From contig NC_087067.1 of assembly GCF_963678635.1 (NCBI RefSeq), forward strand, positions 46,922,001 through 46,986,000: DNA of 64,000 bases, read 5' to 3'. Position 1 is the first letter of the stretch; every line of letters starts with the position of its first letter. Under the pieces are notes generated by a model. It ran no database searches and was not told the DNA's origin. It was given only the letters and a program-made list of their open reading frames with translations. The translations under genes and the position numbers were made by a program. Below, in pieces: positions 31,901-45,160 of the stretch. Origin of the DNA: Symsagittifera roscoffensis (Eukaryota > Xenacoelomorpha > Acoela > Convolutidae).

Positions 31901-33616
31901 ATCAACCGACTACAATTTTTGATGGATCGATCGCTTCTATATATTTTCCTGACATTTTGGGCAGTGATTTTTTTGAACGATGCTTGTCTTTGCAACTGAA
32001 TGTAGCCTGTACTATTACTAAATGGCTTATTGTTCCGACCATTGAAAATGGGGAGGAACTTAATTTTCGCGTGTTTTAGTTTTCTTTATTTTTCCGCCAA
32101 AATCAGCTGCCATGAATAATGAGCAGAGAGAATTGAGTAAACGATCATGCTAAAGCCCTTTCAGTCGTGATACAAATGACACTTAAAAATTTTCAGAAAA
32201 TTCTCCCTCTGATGCGAAAAACCTGTTTAAATTTTGATTTTTAGTTCAATTTTGAGCAAAAAACGCGTTCGAGTAATGTTCGTAATATGGAAATTAACGA
32301 TTTTTTAAAATACTTTTACGCTGATAACACTAATTTTACTATAAAGAAAATCAGTTTGGTAGTTTTTTTTCAGCGATTGTTTGACAATGAAGACTTTCAA
32401 AAAATATATATATATATATTACTATGGTACAAAAAATAATTTTTTTTGTTAAGTATTCATTTTTTGAAAAAAAGTGCCGATAATTCTAAATTCATTAATT
32501 TTCTACGCGAACGTAAAGTTCTCGAATCACACTGCCCGCTAAAAACGACACTTAAAGTTTTTATATGCATATGATCGGAACATTCTGTGCTACTTGAACA
32601 GCAACAGGCTATCCTTGTTAGTCTTTCAGTTTTCGCAGACAATCGGAATATATCAGCCAGCAATGGATTTTTGGCACCTCAAGCATACCGGTCTTCGGTC
32701 TGATACAGCCAGTCATGTTTGTAGATAGATGTTCAAAAAGTTCATTTCATATTTTGCATTGCAAATTCGTTTAAACAAAATTTACAAACAGGCAATTAGA
32801 AAAAGCTCAATGAACTCAAGGAAATTGCAAAAAATAATAGTGAGTAAACAAATCAACACGATAGGGCAAAGTTGAGCGTGAAAAAAAATTCTGAAGAACA
32901 ATAAAAATTTAACGACCGAAATCCGTTAACGAATCAGACTGAAACAAAAACTCTTTTCTAGGCTTAGCTTGCAAATACGGTCTCATTTTTTGTATCGGTA
33001 TGAGAGGGAGAAACTTTAGATATTAAGATAACTTTTGATAAAACTAACGTTTAGCAATAAATTTCTCCAGCGTATCGTCGCGAAGAAGCGGACAACTTGG
33101 ATTGTCTGCCTTTTTTCTCCGATTCCAATAGTCTCAACTTATTGCGTCCGGTTGGTTTGAAACAATAAGCTCTTTAACCATGGCAAAAACGGACTGGCAT
33201 ACAAAGAACCTTTTATTATATCAGAGCTACAATTGATTATCAATGAAATATTTCGGCAAATTAAATTTATAATGTTAATTAATAGATAGCATCATAAACT
33301 TTGGAACATCTATTTAAAAGAATACTGTTCGACTGTCAAAGCCATGCGTTTGAATTTTGTTTGGATCAAGTCAACGCAACCAAACGATAGTTTAAAGCGT
33401 TAATGAACAAGAAACCTTGTGGTTACTACAGAAAATCCTGAATCAATCATACTCCATGGATAAGAAAAGCCAAAATGAAACAAAAACAGGGCCATTGAGT
33501 GCTTTTCTTTTCACAGATTGAGTCATTTTAAAATAAGAGCATCGCACATTATCGCGTTAACATCCATTTAGTAATCGGAAAAACAATTGGACTTTAAAAA
33601 GAACAAAAAATTACCT
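28913..33616. other. Gene-free AT-rich sequence with faint repeat traces
   Basis: No supported gene. Traces of a diffuse repeat recur at about 29395-29440, 31860-31920 and 32560-32700 (variants of GATCGGAACATTC and of GCATTCAGGTCTTCGTCCTG). The latter also occurs inside the tandem units (near 24775, 26665, 28580), and the former near 42870. A short (AT)n tract lies at about 32404-32420. The 93-codon frame at 31798-32079 overlaps the diffuse repeat and is probably not coding. Confidence 0.5.
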
Positions 33617-34060
33617 TGGTCAAAATTGGGTCTTTATAGTGTTCTGGGAGCTTTTCTTCTGAAAATCAATTTGGTCGACCTAAAAAAAGTTCGGCAAAAT
33701 TTTCGAAAAATTTTTGAAAATCACATTTTGCTCGACTTAATTTTTTTCAACTTATCCATTTACAGCAATATAGGACACAATATAAGTTAAATATTTAACT
33801 TGAATAGTAATAGCTATTTGGTTATTGGCAATTCATATTTGAAATCTGCATCATATTTAGCACTTAGTTAATTTTAAAAGAAAAGCTATATCGGGGAATA
33901 AACGTCAACGTCAAGAAAGAGTGTACTCTACAAAGAATATCGGCACTATGGACATTAAACTAGCTTGGAAGTATCTATCTAAAGTGGCGGCATCTGAGGT
34001 CACTTCATGATGGAAAAGTTGATTTTCGCGTGATTGATGATGATTACAAATCAAAACACG
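33617..34060 (+). repeat. Dispersed repeat family A, long copy 2
   Basis: Aligns with 19480-19942 throughout, with roughly 15-20% differences by eye. It ends about 300 bp from the end of the glutamate synthase gene. Confidence 0.75.
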
Positions 34061-34367
34061 AATTCAGATTGCGATTGAAAACTGCGAGTGAGATCTAAGA
34101 TGTTCAACAGTGCTACAAAGACAGAAGATATATACAGCTAATCTAGCTTCAGATACAAATTACCGTAATCTAGCTTCAGATACAAAGTTACCGTACGAAC
34201 AACTCAAATTAACAGCATATGAGCATTGCAAAGGATTCAAAATGTTGCAGAGACTTGGTTGGAAGTGAAAGCAGCCAAAAAAGAGGCATTATCAAATATT
34301 TCAGTTACCGTTGATCATTTTTATATATTTTAAAGCTTGCTAAATGTCTTTTGAACAGTTTTGTCAA
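34061..34367. other. Downstream of glutamate synthase
   Basis: Presumed 3' UTR and spacer. No canonical AATAAA was seen right after the stop; AATATA at about 34325-34330 (minus strand) is a weak alternative. Confidence 0.35.
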
Positions 34368-37300
34368 TCACATTGAGATTCCTCCAGTCACCGGCAGTGT
34401 GGTTTTTCCCATTAGGAAAATGTCAATCTCCCTTGCAGCTTGACGACCTTCATTGATAGCCCACACAACCAGACTCTGGCCTCGTCTGCAATCTCCGGCC
34501 GCGAACACTCGGTTGATAGACGTTGTGTACTTCTTAGGTCCGTCGCCTCCGCACTTGACATTGCCTCTGTTGTCCAAATTGAGTTTCAGTTCAGAGGCTA
34601 TCGTCTTCTCCGGACCCAGGAACCCCATCGCGAGGAGCACCATGTCTGCTTTGAAGTGAGCTTCACTTCCCGGAATCTCGCTCATGGTAAATCTTCCACT
34701 GTTATCCTTCGTCCACTTCACTTTCACCGTATCAACTCCAGTCAGGTTGTTATTTTCATCAGCAGTGAAGTTTTTGCTCAAAATGCAATATTGCCTCGGG
34801 TCGTTTTTGAACTTAGCTTTGACCTCAGCATGACCGTAATCAGTTCGGAATATTCTCGGCCATTGCGGCCAGGGATTATCGTCTGCTCTGGATTCGGGTG
34901 ATTCCGGTAAGATTTCGAAATTTGTGATAGACTTGGCCCCTTGCCTTAGCGAGGTTCCAATACAATCATTTCCAGTATCCCCGCCACCGATGATGATGAC
35001 GTCTTTGTTTGCAGCCAGTAACTTTAGAATATCGTCCTTTCCTTTGCCCTGGTGTTTCTGCCACGTTTCCAGGAAACTCATTGCGAAATGGATCCCATTA
35101 GCATTGCTACCTGGGATGTTAAGACCTCGTGGCCAAGTTGCTCCTACTGTTAGAAGCACAGCATCGTAATCATTCATCAAACTCTTCGCTGGGACATCTT
35201 TACCGATTTCTGTGCTGGTTATAAACGTAATACCTTCGTCTTTCATCAGATCAATTCTTCTGTCGAGAATTTTCTTGTCCAGTTTCATATTTGGGATCCC
35301 GTATCTTAAAAGTCCGCCCGCTTTGTCATTGCGTTCGAAAACGAACACCCAGTGACCAGCGCTGTTCAACTGGGCGGCAGCTGCCAGACCTGCTGGGCCA
35401 CTGCCGATGATGGCAACTCTGTGTCCAGTTCGGAATGGGATCTGCTGAGGTTTGACGAAGCCTTTTTCAAAAGCAGTCTCAATTATTGTATTCTCAATGT
35501 TTTTGATGTTAACTGGAGGAGCATTGATTCCAAGCACACATGCACCTTCGCAGGGAGCAGGGCAGACACGCCCAGTGAATTCTGGGAAGTTGTTGGTTTG
35601 TGCTAACTGCAGATAAGCTTCTTTCCAGTTGCCTTGGAAGACCAGGTTGTTCCAAGTCGGAATGATGTTACCCAGGGGACATCCGCTCTCGGACTGACAA
35701 AATGGGACTCCGCAGTCCATGCATCTCGCTGCTTGATACTTGATAGTATCTTTCACAAACTTGTGATCCTGAATCTCTCCGAAGTCTTTCATTCTATCTT
35801 TCACGTCTCGGTAATTCTTGTCCACTCTTTTGTACAACATGAAACCTTTAGTTTTGTTTAGCTTCTTAGCTAATTTAGGATTTTGAATGATGTCTTCAAT
35901 ATCTAAAGAGGATTTCTCCTTGCTCGGAGATGTTTTAACGTCGCCATTTCCCGACTTCACTTCAAGAACTTTTTCAGCCTCCTGTTGTCTCTTTATTTCG
36001 ATATCTCGGAGCGCACGTTTGTACTCTTTTGGGAAAACTTTGTGGAAGTCTTTGCAGGATTCGGGCCACGACGCTAAGATCTCAGAAGCCACCACCGATC
36101 CAGTCTTTTCTTTGAACTCCTTCAATAGACCATGAACCAGATCGAGATCTTCGTTTAAGTTGAGTGCCTCCAAATCGACTGTCTCCGTGTTGCACAAAGA
36201 AGAAAAGACACGATCCTCGTCATATACGAAAGCAAATCCTCCTGACATTCCAGCAGCGAAATTACGCCCAGGTCTTCCTAATATGATTGCTATACCGCCA
36301 GTCATGTATTCACACCCGTGATCTCCACAGCCCTCGCAAACAGCGATTGCTCCTGAGTTTCTGACACAAAACCGCTCACAGGCTTGTCCTCTGAAGAAAG
36401 CTTTCCCATCAGTTGCCCCATATAAGCAAACGTTTCCCACGATGATTGATCCGTCCGATTTGAATATACTTTCCTTTGGAGGGAATATTACAATCTCACC
36501 ACCCGAGAGTCCTTTACCCACGTAGTCATTGGAATCGCCTTCCAGCTCAAGGTGCACCCCTTTTGCCAAGAAGGAACCAAAAGCTTGACCAGCTGATCCT
36601 TTCAGTTTAATATCAACTCCAAAATGCTCCGGTAAACCAGCCTCCCCGTACTTTCTAGAAATGAAGTAACTCAATGAGGCTCCAAAGGCCCTGTCAACAT
36701 TTTTGATTTCGTATTGAACCTCCATTCGATTCTGATGACCTTCGATGACTGGAAGCACTTGCTTGTAGATCTGGTAATCCAGACGATTTTCTAGATTGAA
36801 CTCTTGCTTTACACACCCACCTACCATCTCAGTTTGGTCATCAGACGCTCGATGCAAGATACTGTGATAGTCCAGGGTTCTGGCTTTATCGGTTAACGGC
36901 TGCTTGATTCCAAGAAACTTCGTTTGACCAATCAGGTCATCAAACTTTTTCACACCCAGCGTGCTCATAATTTGTCGTATTTCCTCGGCCAACAGGAAAA
37001 GATAGTTCAACAAATGCTCTGGTTCTCCGGCAAACTTTTTTCTCAGCTCCGGATCTTGGGTGGCAATTCCTACAGGACATGTGTTAAGATGACACTTTCT
37101 CATCATGATGCATCCTAGAGTAATCAGAGGTGCAGTCGAGAATCCAAACTCATCGGCTCCTAGGATTCCAGCAATTACGACATCAAGCCCTGATCTGATT
37201 TGTCCATCAGCCTGTACTCGCACTCTTGACCTGAGTCCGTTCCTGACTAACACCTGATGGGCTTCCGAGAGTCCCATTTCCCAGGGTAGCCCAGCATGTT

Positions 37301-40300
37301 TGATTCCCGTCCAACTGCTTGCCCCAGTTCCTCCGTCATGTCCAGAAATCGTAATCAAGTCTGCTTTGCCTTTCGCTACTCCAGCTGCGACGATTCCAAC
37401 GCCCAACTCCGACACCAATTTGACACTCACTCTTGCATACGGATTCGCACATTTCAGATCGTAAATCAACTGAGCGAGGTCTTCAATCGAATAGATGTCG
37501 TGATGCGGTGGGGGACTAATCAACCCCACATATGGAATTGCGTGTCTTGCTTCCGCAATATCCTCTGTCACTTTATAGTACGGCAGCTCACCGCCTTCGC
37601 CTGGTTTTGCACCTTGTGCCATTTTGATTTGCAAGTCATCCGCGTGACTCAGATAAGCCGAAGTGACGCCAAACCGAGCCGAGGCCACCTGCTTGATTGC
37701 AGATCGGGTCGATTTGTAGGAGTCCACGTTATCCATGAAGCGAACTTCGATCTCGCCTCCCTCGCCTGAATTCGACTTTCCACCCACTCGGTTCATTGCA
37801 ACTGCCAATGTTTTGTGAGCCTCGTCTGAGATGCTACCAAGGCTCATAGCTCCAGTTGCGAATCGTTTAACTATGTTTACAGCCGGCTCCACTTCGTCAA
37901 TTGAAATCTGTCCGTGGATAGGCTGAACTAGACAAAACTGGCCTCTGATTGTGCAATAACGATTCATTTCCTGAGTGATTTCGCTGTACTTTTTGTAGGC
38001 AGCTCTGGAATTTAATTTTGCAGCCTCTTGCAACGCTGCTACTGCCTCTGGTTCGTTAAGATGTTTCTCGCCACCTTTACGCCAGTGATAGACTCCAGGG
38101 TTGTTTGCGATGTTGTTTACAACTCCGAATTGACCAAACTGATTGTATGCAATGCTGTGGCGACTGAGAGCCTCGTTGGCTAAATCTTTAAACCCACAGC
38201 CTCCAAGACGCGTTGGAGACCCAGTGAAGCACTTTTTCACCACTTCTTCAGAAAGACCCAAAGGCTCAAAAATCTGGGCTCCTTTATAGCTTTGAAGGGT
38301 ACTGATTCCCATTTTTGCCATGACTTTGTTGATCCCGACAACGCAAGCGTATTTGAAATTCTTCTCGATATCTTCCGAAGTAAGGTTCGGATCGATCGCA
38401 GCTTTGATTCTATTCATAGTTTCGAAGATGACGTAAGGACAAACTGCATCGGCTCCGTATCCAATCAGGACACAGAAATGATGCATTTCTCTCGCTTCTC
38501 CAGTTTTCACTATCAGACTAGTTTTCGACCTGAGCTTCTTCTGAATCAGATGTTGATGAATCGCTCCTAGTGCTAGAAGACTACTAATAGGCACTTTTTC
38601 CTTGCCAACTCCTTCGTCACTTAAAATTAAGAATGTCGCACCACTTTGTACCAATTTTGCAGCCTCCGCACAAATTCGATCCAACTCTCTTTTCAGCATA
38701 TACTCATTAGCTTCAACGACGATTGAGATTGTCGCCGTTTTGTAATCATTTTTAGTCAGGGCTTTAATTCCTTCAACTTCTCTTGCAGTCAGAATTGGTT
38801 GGTCTAAAACGATTCTCTTGCTCCATTCCTCGGAAGGTTCTAAAAGATTCTGCATTGGTCCAATGGGACATCTGGCTGACATCACGATTTTTTCACGGAA
38901 TGGGTCAATTGGAGGGTTCGTAACCTGTGCAAATTGCTGTTTGAAGTATTCATAGATAGGAGGATTGAACTTGGACAGACATGCAAGAGGCGCGTCATTT
39001 CCCATGGATCCCAGTGCTTCTTTCTTATTAGCGACCATCGGTGCCAAGATCAAGTTGATGATCTCATTTGTGTATCCGAAACTTATCAATCGTCTGTCAC
39101 TTTCCAGAAGCTGGACTATGATGTCTTTAGCGTCAGAATCACTACCATATCCATTCATAGCGACTTCAGATCCAACATGTCCGTTCATCATGTGACTAGC
39201 ATGGCCATTAACTTCGGCAGCAGGAAGCGGAATGTCGTTGATGTGAATTTCATGTCGACACCACTCTCCATACGGGAATCTGTTACTCACTTCATCCTTG
39301 ATTTCAGCTTTCTGGCTGCTGTCCTCAAAGAACTTCTTTTTGACTGTATCGACAAGAAGCAACCGTCCAGGCTTCAGGCGCCCTTTCAGTACCACCTTCT
39401 CTGGCGCTATATCTACAACGCCAGTTTCACTTGACATATACAAGAAGCCGTCTGTAGTTTGAACGAAACGCGAAGGTCTTAGGCCATTTCTATCCAACAC
39501 AGCTCCTATGTATCGTCCATCCGAGAAGGCAAGCAAGGCAGGTCCATCCCAGGGTTCCATTACATAGGAATTGAACCGGTAGTAGTCTTTTCGTTTCTGG
39601 TCCATATTCGGATCCTGCTCCCAGGCCTCGGGTACCATCATTAAAATAGACTCATACAGAGTCCTGTCACTCGTGTTGTGGATAAACTCCATCACATTGT
39701 CAAATGCACCCGAGTCACTGACATCAGCCTCGACAACTGGGAACAGTTTCTGAAGAGACATTCCGTACTTTTTACTGAACATTACTCCTTCACGTGATCT
39801 CATCCTGTTCACGTTTCCCCGAAGTGTGTTTATTTCTCCATTGTGACAAAGCATACGTTGGGGATGAGCTCGTTCCCAGCAAGGGAAGGTATTAGTTGAA
39901 AAGCGACTGTGAACCAGTGCCAGTTTGGACTTGAAATTTGGACTCATCAGGTCTGGATAATACTGAAACAGTTGGAAAGACGTGAACAAACCCTTGTAAG
40001 TGATTGTTGAAGTAGACAAACTGCAAATGTAGAATCGCAAGTTGTGCGGACCCGGAACTTGATGCGTTGCCTGCTTCCTCAGTAGGTACACATTCTTCTC
40101 GAAATCATCGGTCGGATCCTGGGCAGTTAGGAACACCTGAATAATATGCGGCTCAGCAGATCGTGCAGTATTCCCCAAACATGAGTTGTTTGTCGGCATT
40201 TGTCTGATGTGAAGTATGTTTAAATCACATTCAGCTATGAGTTCTTTGAAGTGGTTCATGCATTGATTCCTGGACCTCTCGAGTCTGTCTAGGAAAATGA

Positions 40301-40350
40301 TTCCGGTGGTATACCTTCCTGCTTCTGGTAGAACCACTTTGTACTCCTGC
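34368..40350 (-). CDS. GLT1: NADH-dependent glutamate synthase, main coding exon
   Basis: Makes two glutamates from glutamine and 2-oxoglutarate using NADH. This exon (5,983 bp) follows an acceptor TGTCTTTTCAG and holds residues ~97-2090 of a 2,090-aa protein when joined to exon 54710-54999. The phases agree: two bases of exon 1 plus one here make one Met codon. The domain order is normal: rest of the class II glutaminase domain (to ~430), central domain (~560-850), FMN-binding synthase domain (~910-1290), 3Fe-4S cysteines in CIMMRKCHLNTC (~1180), GXGXG domain (~1340-1540), Fe-S cysteines in CMDCGVPFCQ (~1640), FAD site GSGPAG (~1745), NAD-side GGGDTG (~1885) and C-terminal AAGDCRRGQ. No lesion was found. 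Such a long uninterrupted exon is unusual for an animal gene of this size. Confidence 0.97.
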
Positions 40351-40460
40351 CTGAAAAGACAGAATACTTCCTGTATGTGACAACCTTTTCCGACAGAAAT
40401 CAATAATACCACCGTGTACCGCACCTCCGGTGCTTCGAACTTTTGGTTACGCAAAAACCA

Positions 40461-41145
40461 TCATATCTCGGAAACTAAGATGACTTGAGCGGTCAAACTT
40501 GGAAACAAGATCGGCAACCTCTGATAGTACCCTGACAGCACCCGATTACAATGTTGGAATTTCAAATTTTGAAAAGTTTTTTTATTCAAATTATGAAAAA
40601 CCATAAAATTTCATATGTCGGAGACTAAAAGGGGCCGAGCAGTCAAATTTGGAGGCAAAATTTGCAACCATTGAGAGTAACTTGAGAACAATCCACTATA
40701 GGATAGGGATTTCCAAAGTTAGTTAATTTATTTTAATTTTGAAACACATTGAAAAATGTCTAACCTTGGAAACTAAGGTTTTAGTAGTCATATTTGGAGG
40801 AAAAATTTGCAACCCCTGAAAATACCTTGGAAGCACCCAGCTAAAAGGTTCTGAATTTCCAATGTTGTAAAATTTTTTAAATCTAAGTTCTTTGAAATAT
40901 CTTGAAAAAACATCATATTTGGGTAACAAAGAGCGTTTGAACAGTCACACTTGGAGGCAAGATTTACAACCTTTGAGAGTAACCTGAAAACACCCAATTA
41001 CAAGGTTGTGAACTTCAAATTTCATAAATCTAAGTTTTTGAAAACATCACAAAAATCGTCGTACCTCGTAAACTTGGGTATTCATACTTGGAAGACCAAT
41101 TCGCAACCCCTGGAGAGCCCTGATAGCATCCCTCGATTGGGTTAA
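40461..41145 (+). repeat. Minisatellite, about five ~147-bp degenerate units
   Basis: Units start near 40461, 40607, 40754, 40908 and 41056. Each contains variants of TCGGAAACTAAG, CAGTCAAATTTGGAGGCAA and TTGCAACC...GAGAGTAAC. Only about two units remain in the second duplication copy (47240-47525). Confidence 0.8.
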
Positions 41146-41499
41146 TTATTTCTTACTTGGTGGAATAATCAATGAATTTAAACGTCAAAGAAATTAAGCG
41201 TGGCGAGATAGTGAAGCCCGCGTTTAAATATATAATAGATAAAAGATTTAACTGATCGATGAGCACCACCGCTTCCTAAAATGTTGAAAAAATCTTTGGT
41301 TGTTCTTTTTGTAGTTCAAAATAGGGTGGTGTTACTATTTCCTGTCTTTAAAATAGGAATTGCAGCTACTTTTTTCTGGCTCACGAGAACTTTGCCGTTT
41401 TAATGTCTTGTTAATCAAGGTATCAAATCAATTGTTACCAATGGTATTACAGCAACATCGATTAAAATGTTTCTGTGCGCCTGATTCGATTATGAAAAG

Positions 41500-41790
41500 C
41501 ACTTTTCCAATAAACTCAATTTAGAAAACTGGATTAATATTTAAATTGTTTATTTGGCTAGGAAATGTGAAAATTAAAATCCATTTTCGAAATAAGAAGT
41601 CAATCACGTTTTTCGCGAGCTTTCCAATTTTGCTGTTCGATAGCGGAGTTTGCCTTCCTTTTTACAAAGGAAACGAACTGAACTTAAAAAAGAAACCAAA
41701 AGTCAAACCACGAAAAAATGAAATTGAGCCTGAACAAATTTTGAAAGTTAACCTGAATTTTTTTTTAAAATCAAGAACTACATGAGTCTT
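41500..41790 (+). repeat. Dispersed repeat family B, diverged copy
   Basis: Related to 44780-45050, 50590-50860 and 52195-52440. Shared landmarks are CTCAATTT..GAaACTGGAT, a CATTTTCG segment and TGCCTTCCTTTTnnnAAAGGAAn. No coding capacity is believable. Confidence 0.5.
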
Positions 41791-42351
41791 CCAATATTCA
41801 TATTCCTATAATTAAAATAGAGTAAAACCAAGATTTCACAGCTTAATTAAAAGCATATCGCCCTATTATATACATTCTCACTCGCTTTATTTGCTCGAAA
41901 TTGAACAAAAAAAAATCAAACACTTCAAACCGGCTTTTCTTGACACAAGACTGAAAGAGCTATAATATGATATATCACTCGACTCATTCCGATGATTAAC
42001 TTGAAACCTGATTTTGCGTGAGAAAAAAGTTTAAAAGAACAATACAGCACACCCAAATACAAAGTTCTTCCCTACTTTAAGTGCTCAGCACAATAAAACT
42101 TATATTATCACAGCCAGGTTTTTCCGGTCGTTTTTTAAAATCTCTTTAAAACTTCGCAACACATCCCGGCCTGAAAAACAATTGGATTCATCCATTATTT
42201 CCCCGTTTTAGTTCAAAAACAGGACTATAGGAATTTTCGCGTTGCAAAAGCGCGGTAAAGCTTGTTTTCTTGGATACATATTTCAACAAGCAAATTGTTA
42301 ATTGCTGCCTATTTTTCCGACTAGGGAAATCTCTAATGCGCGAAGGACTGA

Positions 42352-42462
42352 ATGAGCGAAACTTTTGTCAATCAATCAAGCTCAGATGTGAAAACGAAGC
42401 AAGAAATTCAGTCCGCCTTAGGCAGTTTAAAAGGCGTTGATTGGTTGAGAACTTTCGCTCAT
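42352..42462. repeat. Foldback (MITE-like) hairpin, copy 1
   Basis: The 27-bp arms ATGAGCGAAACTTTTG..CAATCAA and TTGATTGGTTG..CTTTCGCTCAT face each other across about 57 bp. It is part of the duplicated unit. Confidence 0.65.
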
Positions 42463-42719
42463 GAGAATAGGCCCGGTTCCGACTACCCTCTTAAGGGTTG
42501 GGAATGAACTATGGATTGGCTTATGTTTTGTTCCGCCTGATTTTGATAGCCACAAAGAAATCACGTATAAGATCAAAGGCGGCCTCATATCAAAGCCCTA
42601 TCGGTCGTGACTCGGATTCCCAAAATATTCAGGAGTCGAAAAAAGGGTATTCATTTTTTATAGTTTTTCAGGCAGGAAACTTCAGCAGACTGATTTTCCA
42701 ACCTAATTCTTCTGTTTAA

Positions 42720-45060
42720 AGGAAGCATGATCAATTTATTATTTTTTAAATTCTAGCTAACATTATTACCTAACCCTTACAGCTCATTAACCAATGCTTA
42801 ACCTTCTACTAGTAAAAAAAAAATCAAAAACTCATTTTTTTTCATTGTTTTTTCTTATAAAAGTCACGCGATCGGAACTTTTTGAGCTACTCTTACCACA
42901 ACAGGCTACTTTTGTTATTTATAAGACAATTGGCAAACTTCAACAGCAAGCAGAGGGACGCCTTCGAGTACTATTGCAATAAATGCGGATAATTGATGGT
43001 CATTAATGTTTCCAAACCCCTGATTCAAACTCCATCCTCTGGTTTGATAGGCACTCGATTTCTCCACTATACCAAAATTGTTGACAGCGCTCACTCGCAT
43101 AGAAATACAGACAGCAATGAACACTTTAATTAAGTGGGTATATCAATATCTAGCGCAATAAAACAGACTTTTCGCACTTGTATTCAGCTAGAATTTGCAC
43201 GATCACCACTTTGGCTCCAATTGGGGGATGAACGTGAAAAGCCAGCATGGCAAAATGAAATTCAAAGAACATAAGTGAAAATTTACTTCGTAGCTAATTG
43301 ATAATTTTAGATTTAAAACCTTTCATAAAACTGAAAATGAGGGGCAAAAAATGAACTAGGAGTTAGCGCTAAATGGTTTGTCTGAGTTAAGTGGCCAGTA
43401 TTTTTAGTCCCACCGATGCCGCATGAATTTACACAGCCAGTATCAAAATGGCTAACTGCTTCCTTTCATCAACTTGCTCTTTCAAAAACGGATTTATACT
43501 GCTAGTCTCAATGCACTAAAAAGGCAACTTTCCGTTTGATTACGCTCTTAAAAATACCCATTGAACTGCGTTCAAATCCACCTTTCAAACTTGAGGAAAC
43601 AAGGGTAAAAATTGAATTAAAAAGCTAGAAACTCGAGGGGACCTATTTTGGTAGGAAAATGAGATTTGCATCACTAATTGACCAAATCAATGCTTCATGT
43701 ATTTTCAAGCACAACCAGATTTTGATAACATCGTGGCTTTCTACTGTTAGCTGACCAAAAGCAAGATTAAATTGACCATTTGTTCAGTTTTTATTTGGTA
43801 TCTACTAAACGGTCATTTATTGCTTTTGACTTGAAAAATATGAGAAAAGGAGACGAAAGAAATCAGTTGAATTATTATATCGGCGCGCAAAAAAATGGCG
43901 CTTATATTTTTTAAACATAATATATTCAATTTAAGCTTTGAGTATTTTTGTTTAAGTTCTACAGCAAAAACGTGCCTTCCAAAATACTAATAAGTAGTTC
44001 TCGATCATAAAAATGTGCAATTAACAGGCTATACTCCATCGAGAAGCTTTCATACGGTTCCATCTATCCACTCCTTATTGAACACTACAACAGCATGAAC
44101 AAAATTGATCAGGAATTTCACATGGTGCATCAATGGAAAAACACCAAGGGGGTAATTTGAGGAAGAATAATACCTTCCAGTTATATGCTACGCTCCTACG
44201 CACTAGATAACATACATATATGCATTTCAAAAATGGTCAAAATCAACCGCTTTATTTTCACAACAAAGGGCACTGAAAAAATCTCCTACCAATATTGCTG
44301 AGAACAAAGCTTTTACATGAAGTTGGAACAGCACAATTTCTATTTTCTATTTTAGTAAAGATAAATCTGCACACTATTTGAAAAGGCCCTCACTTATAAG
44401 CAGCATATCTTGTGACGCAAACAAAAAGCAGGGAAAAATTTCACGCGTATTAGAGTGCTTAGACCGATGGATTTAGATATGACCGCGCGTACAAGATCGG
44501 CCGTAAAACTGTCACTAGCAGTTTTCCAAATAATCAATGCCCACTAATTTGAAAAAAGGCAGAAATGTTGTTTTTCAAAAGTCAATTATTTTTAGCTCTC
44601 AATTTTTCAATATCGTATTTACAATCCAGGGTTGTCAACAGCTGTTGGCATCATGTTTTGCCTAAAAATATATATAAATAGCCGAAAGACAGTTGGAAAA
44701 GAGTCAATGAACGCAAGGAACCAAAAAATATATGTTTTAAAATATAAGTTTGAATTTCATGTAAAAAATAAATGGCCTTAACCCTGTTTGAATTTCAAGA
44801 TGAACTTAAGATTGACACTTTTGATAAAACTAACTCAATTTGAGACACCTGGATCAGTAGTAAAAATTTTATTCAGCTGGGAAATCTCAAAACTAAATTC
44901 CAATTTCGATACCAGAAGTCGTTCACGTTTTTTGCGCCATTTTCACATTCCTATTGGGAAAGGACAATTCAACTAACTTTCAGTAGTTAAATTTAAATTG
45001 AACTAAAAAAATGCATTTATACCTAAATGCATTAATATGTATGATAGAAAAACTGCGTTA
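42720..45060. other. Intron sequence, duplicated, no gene
   Basis: Almost identical to 48530-50870. The short open frames (for example 42915-43124 and 44788-44976) are preserved in both copies only because the DNA is duplicated; I see no protein similarity. It includes a family B repeat at 44780-45050. Confidence 0.6.
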
Positions 45061-45110
45061 CTAGAGCATTTTATAACAATTTCCTGAAAAAAAATCACCA
45101 AGACCAATAC

Positions 45111-45140
45111 AAGAGTCTTCACTACGTTCGTAGACTCTTA
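45111..45140. repeat. Short palindrome beside the duplication join
   Basis: AAGAGTCT and AGACTCTT pair around an inner ACTACG/CGTAG, forming a strong small hairpin whose end lies about 20 bp from the join at 45159. The same hairpin lies at 50921-50950, near the outer end of copy 2. Confidence 0.6.
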
Positions 45141-45160
45141 ATAAAAGTACTAGAAATTGG

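Larger units (their letters stand above)
38383..45158 (+). repeat. Tandem duplication, copy 1 (6.78 kb)
   Basis: Runs from inside the glutamate synthase main exon through its acceptor into the intron. It matches 45161-50968: the exon part is offset by 6,778 bp and the distal intron part by 5,810 bp, because copy 2 lacks about 1 kb around 40750-41810. From ~42720 to 45158 the two copies look almost identical. Confidence 0.95.

Noticed and set aside
38934-39434. Plus-strand frame of 166 codons, repeated at 45712-46212
   Set aside because: Antisense of the glutamate synthase exon; present twice only because the exon part is duplicated.
34368-40454. Starting glutamate synthase at the ATG at 40454
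   Set aside because: The segment 40351-40454 is intron: it lies before a strong acceptor, and the conserved glutaminase N-terminus with the catalytic Cys is in the exon at 54710-54999 with matching phase.
42498-44976. Short frames conserved between 42.5-45.0 kb and 48.3-50.8 kb
   Set aside because: Conservation comes from a recent DNA duplication, not from coding constraint; no protein similarity is seen.
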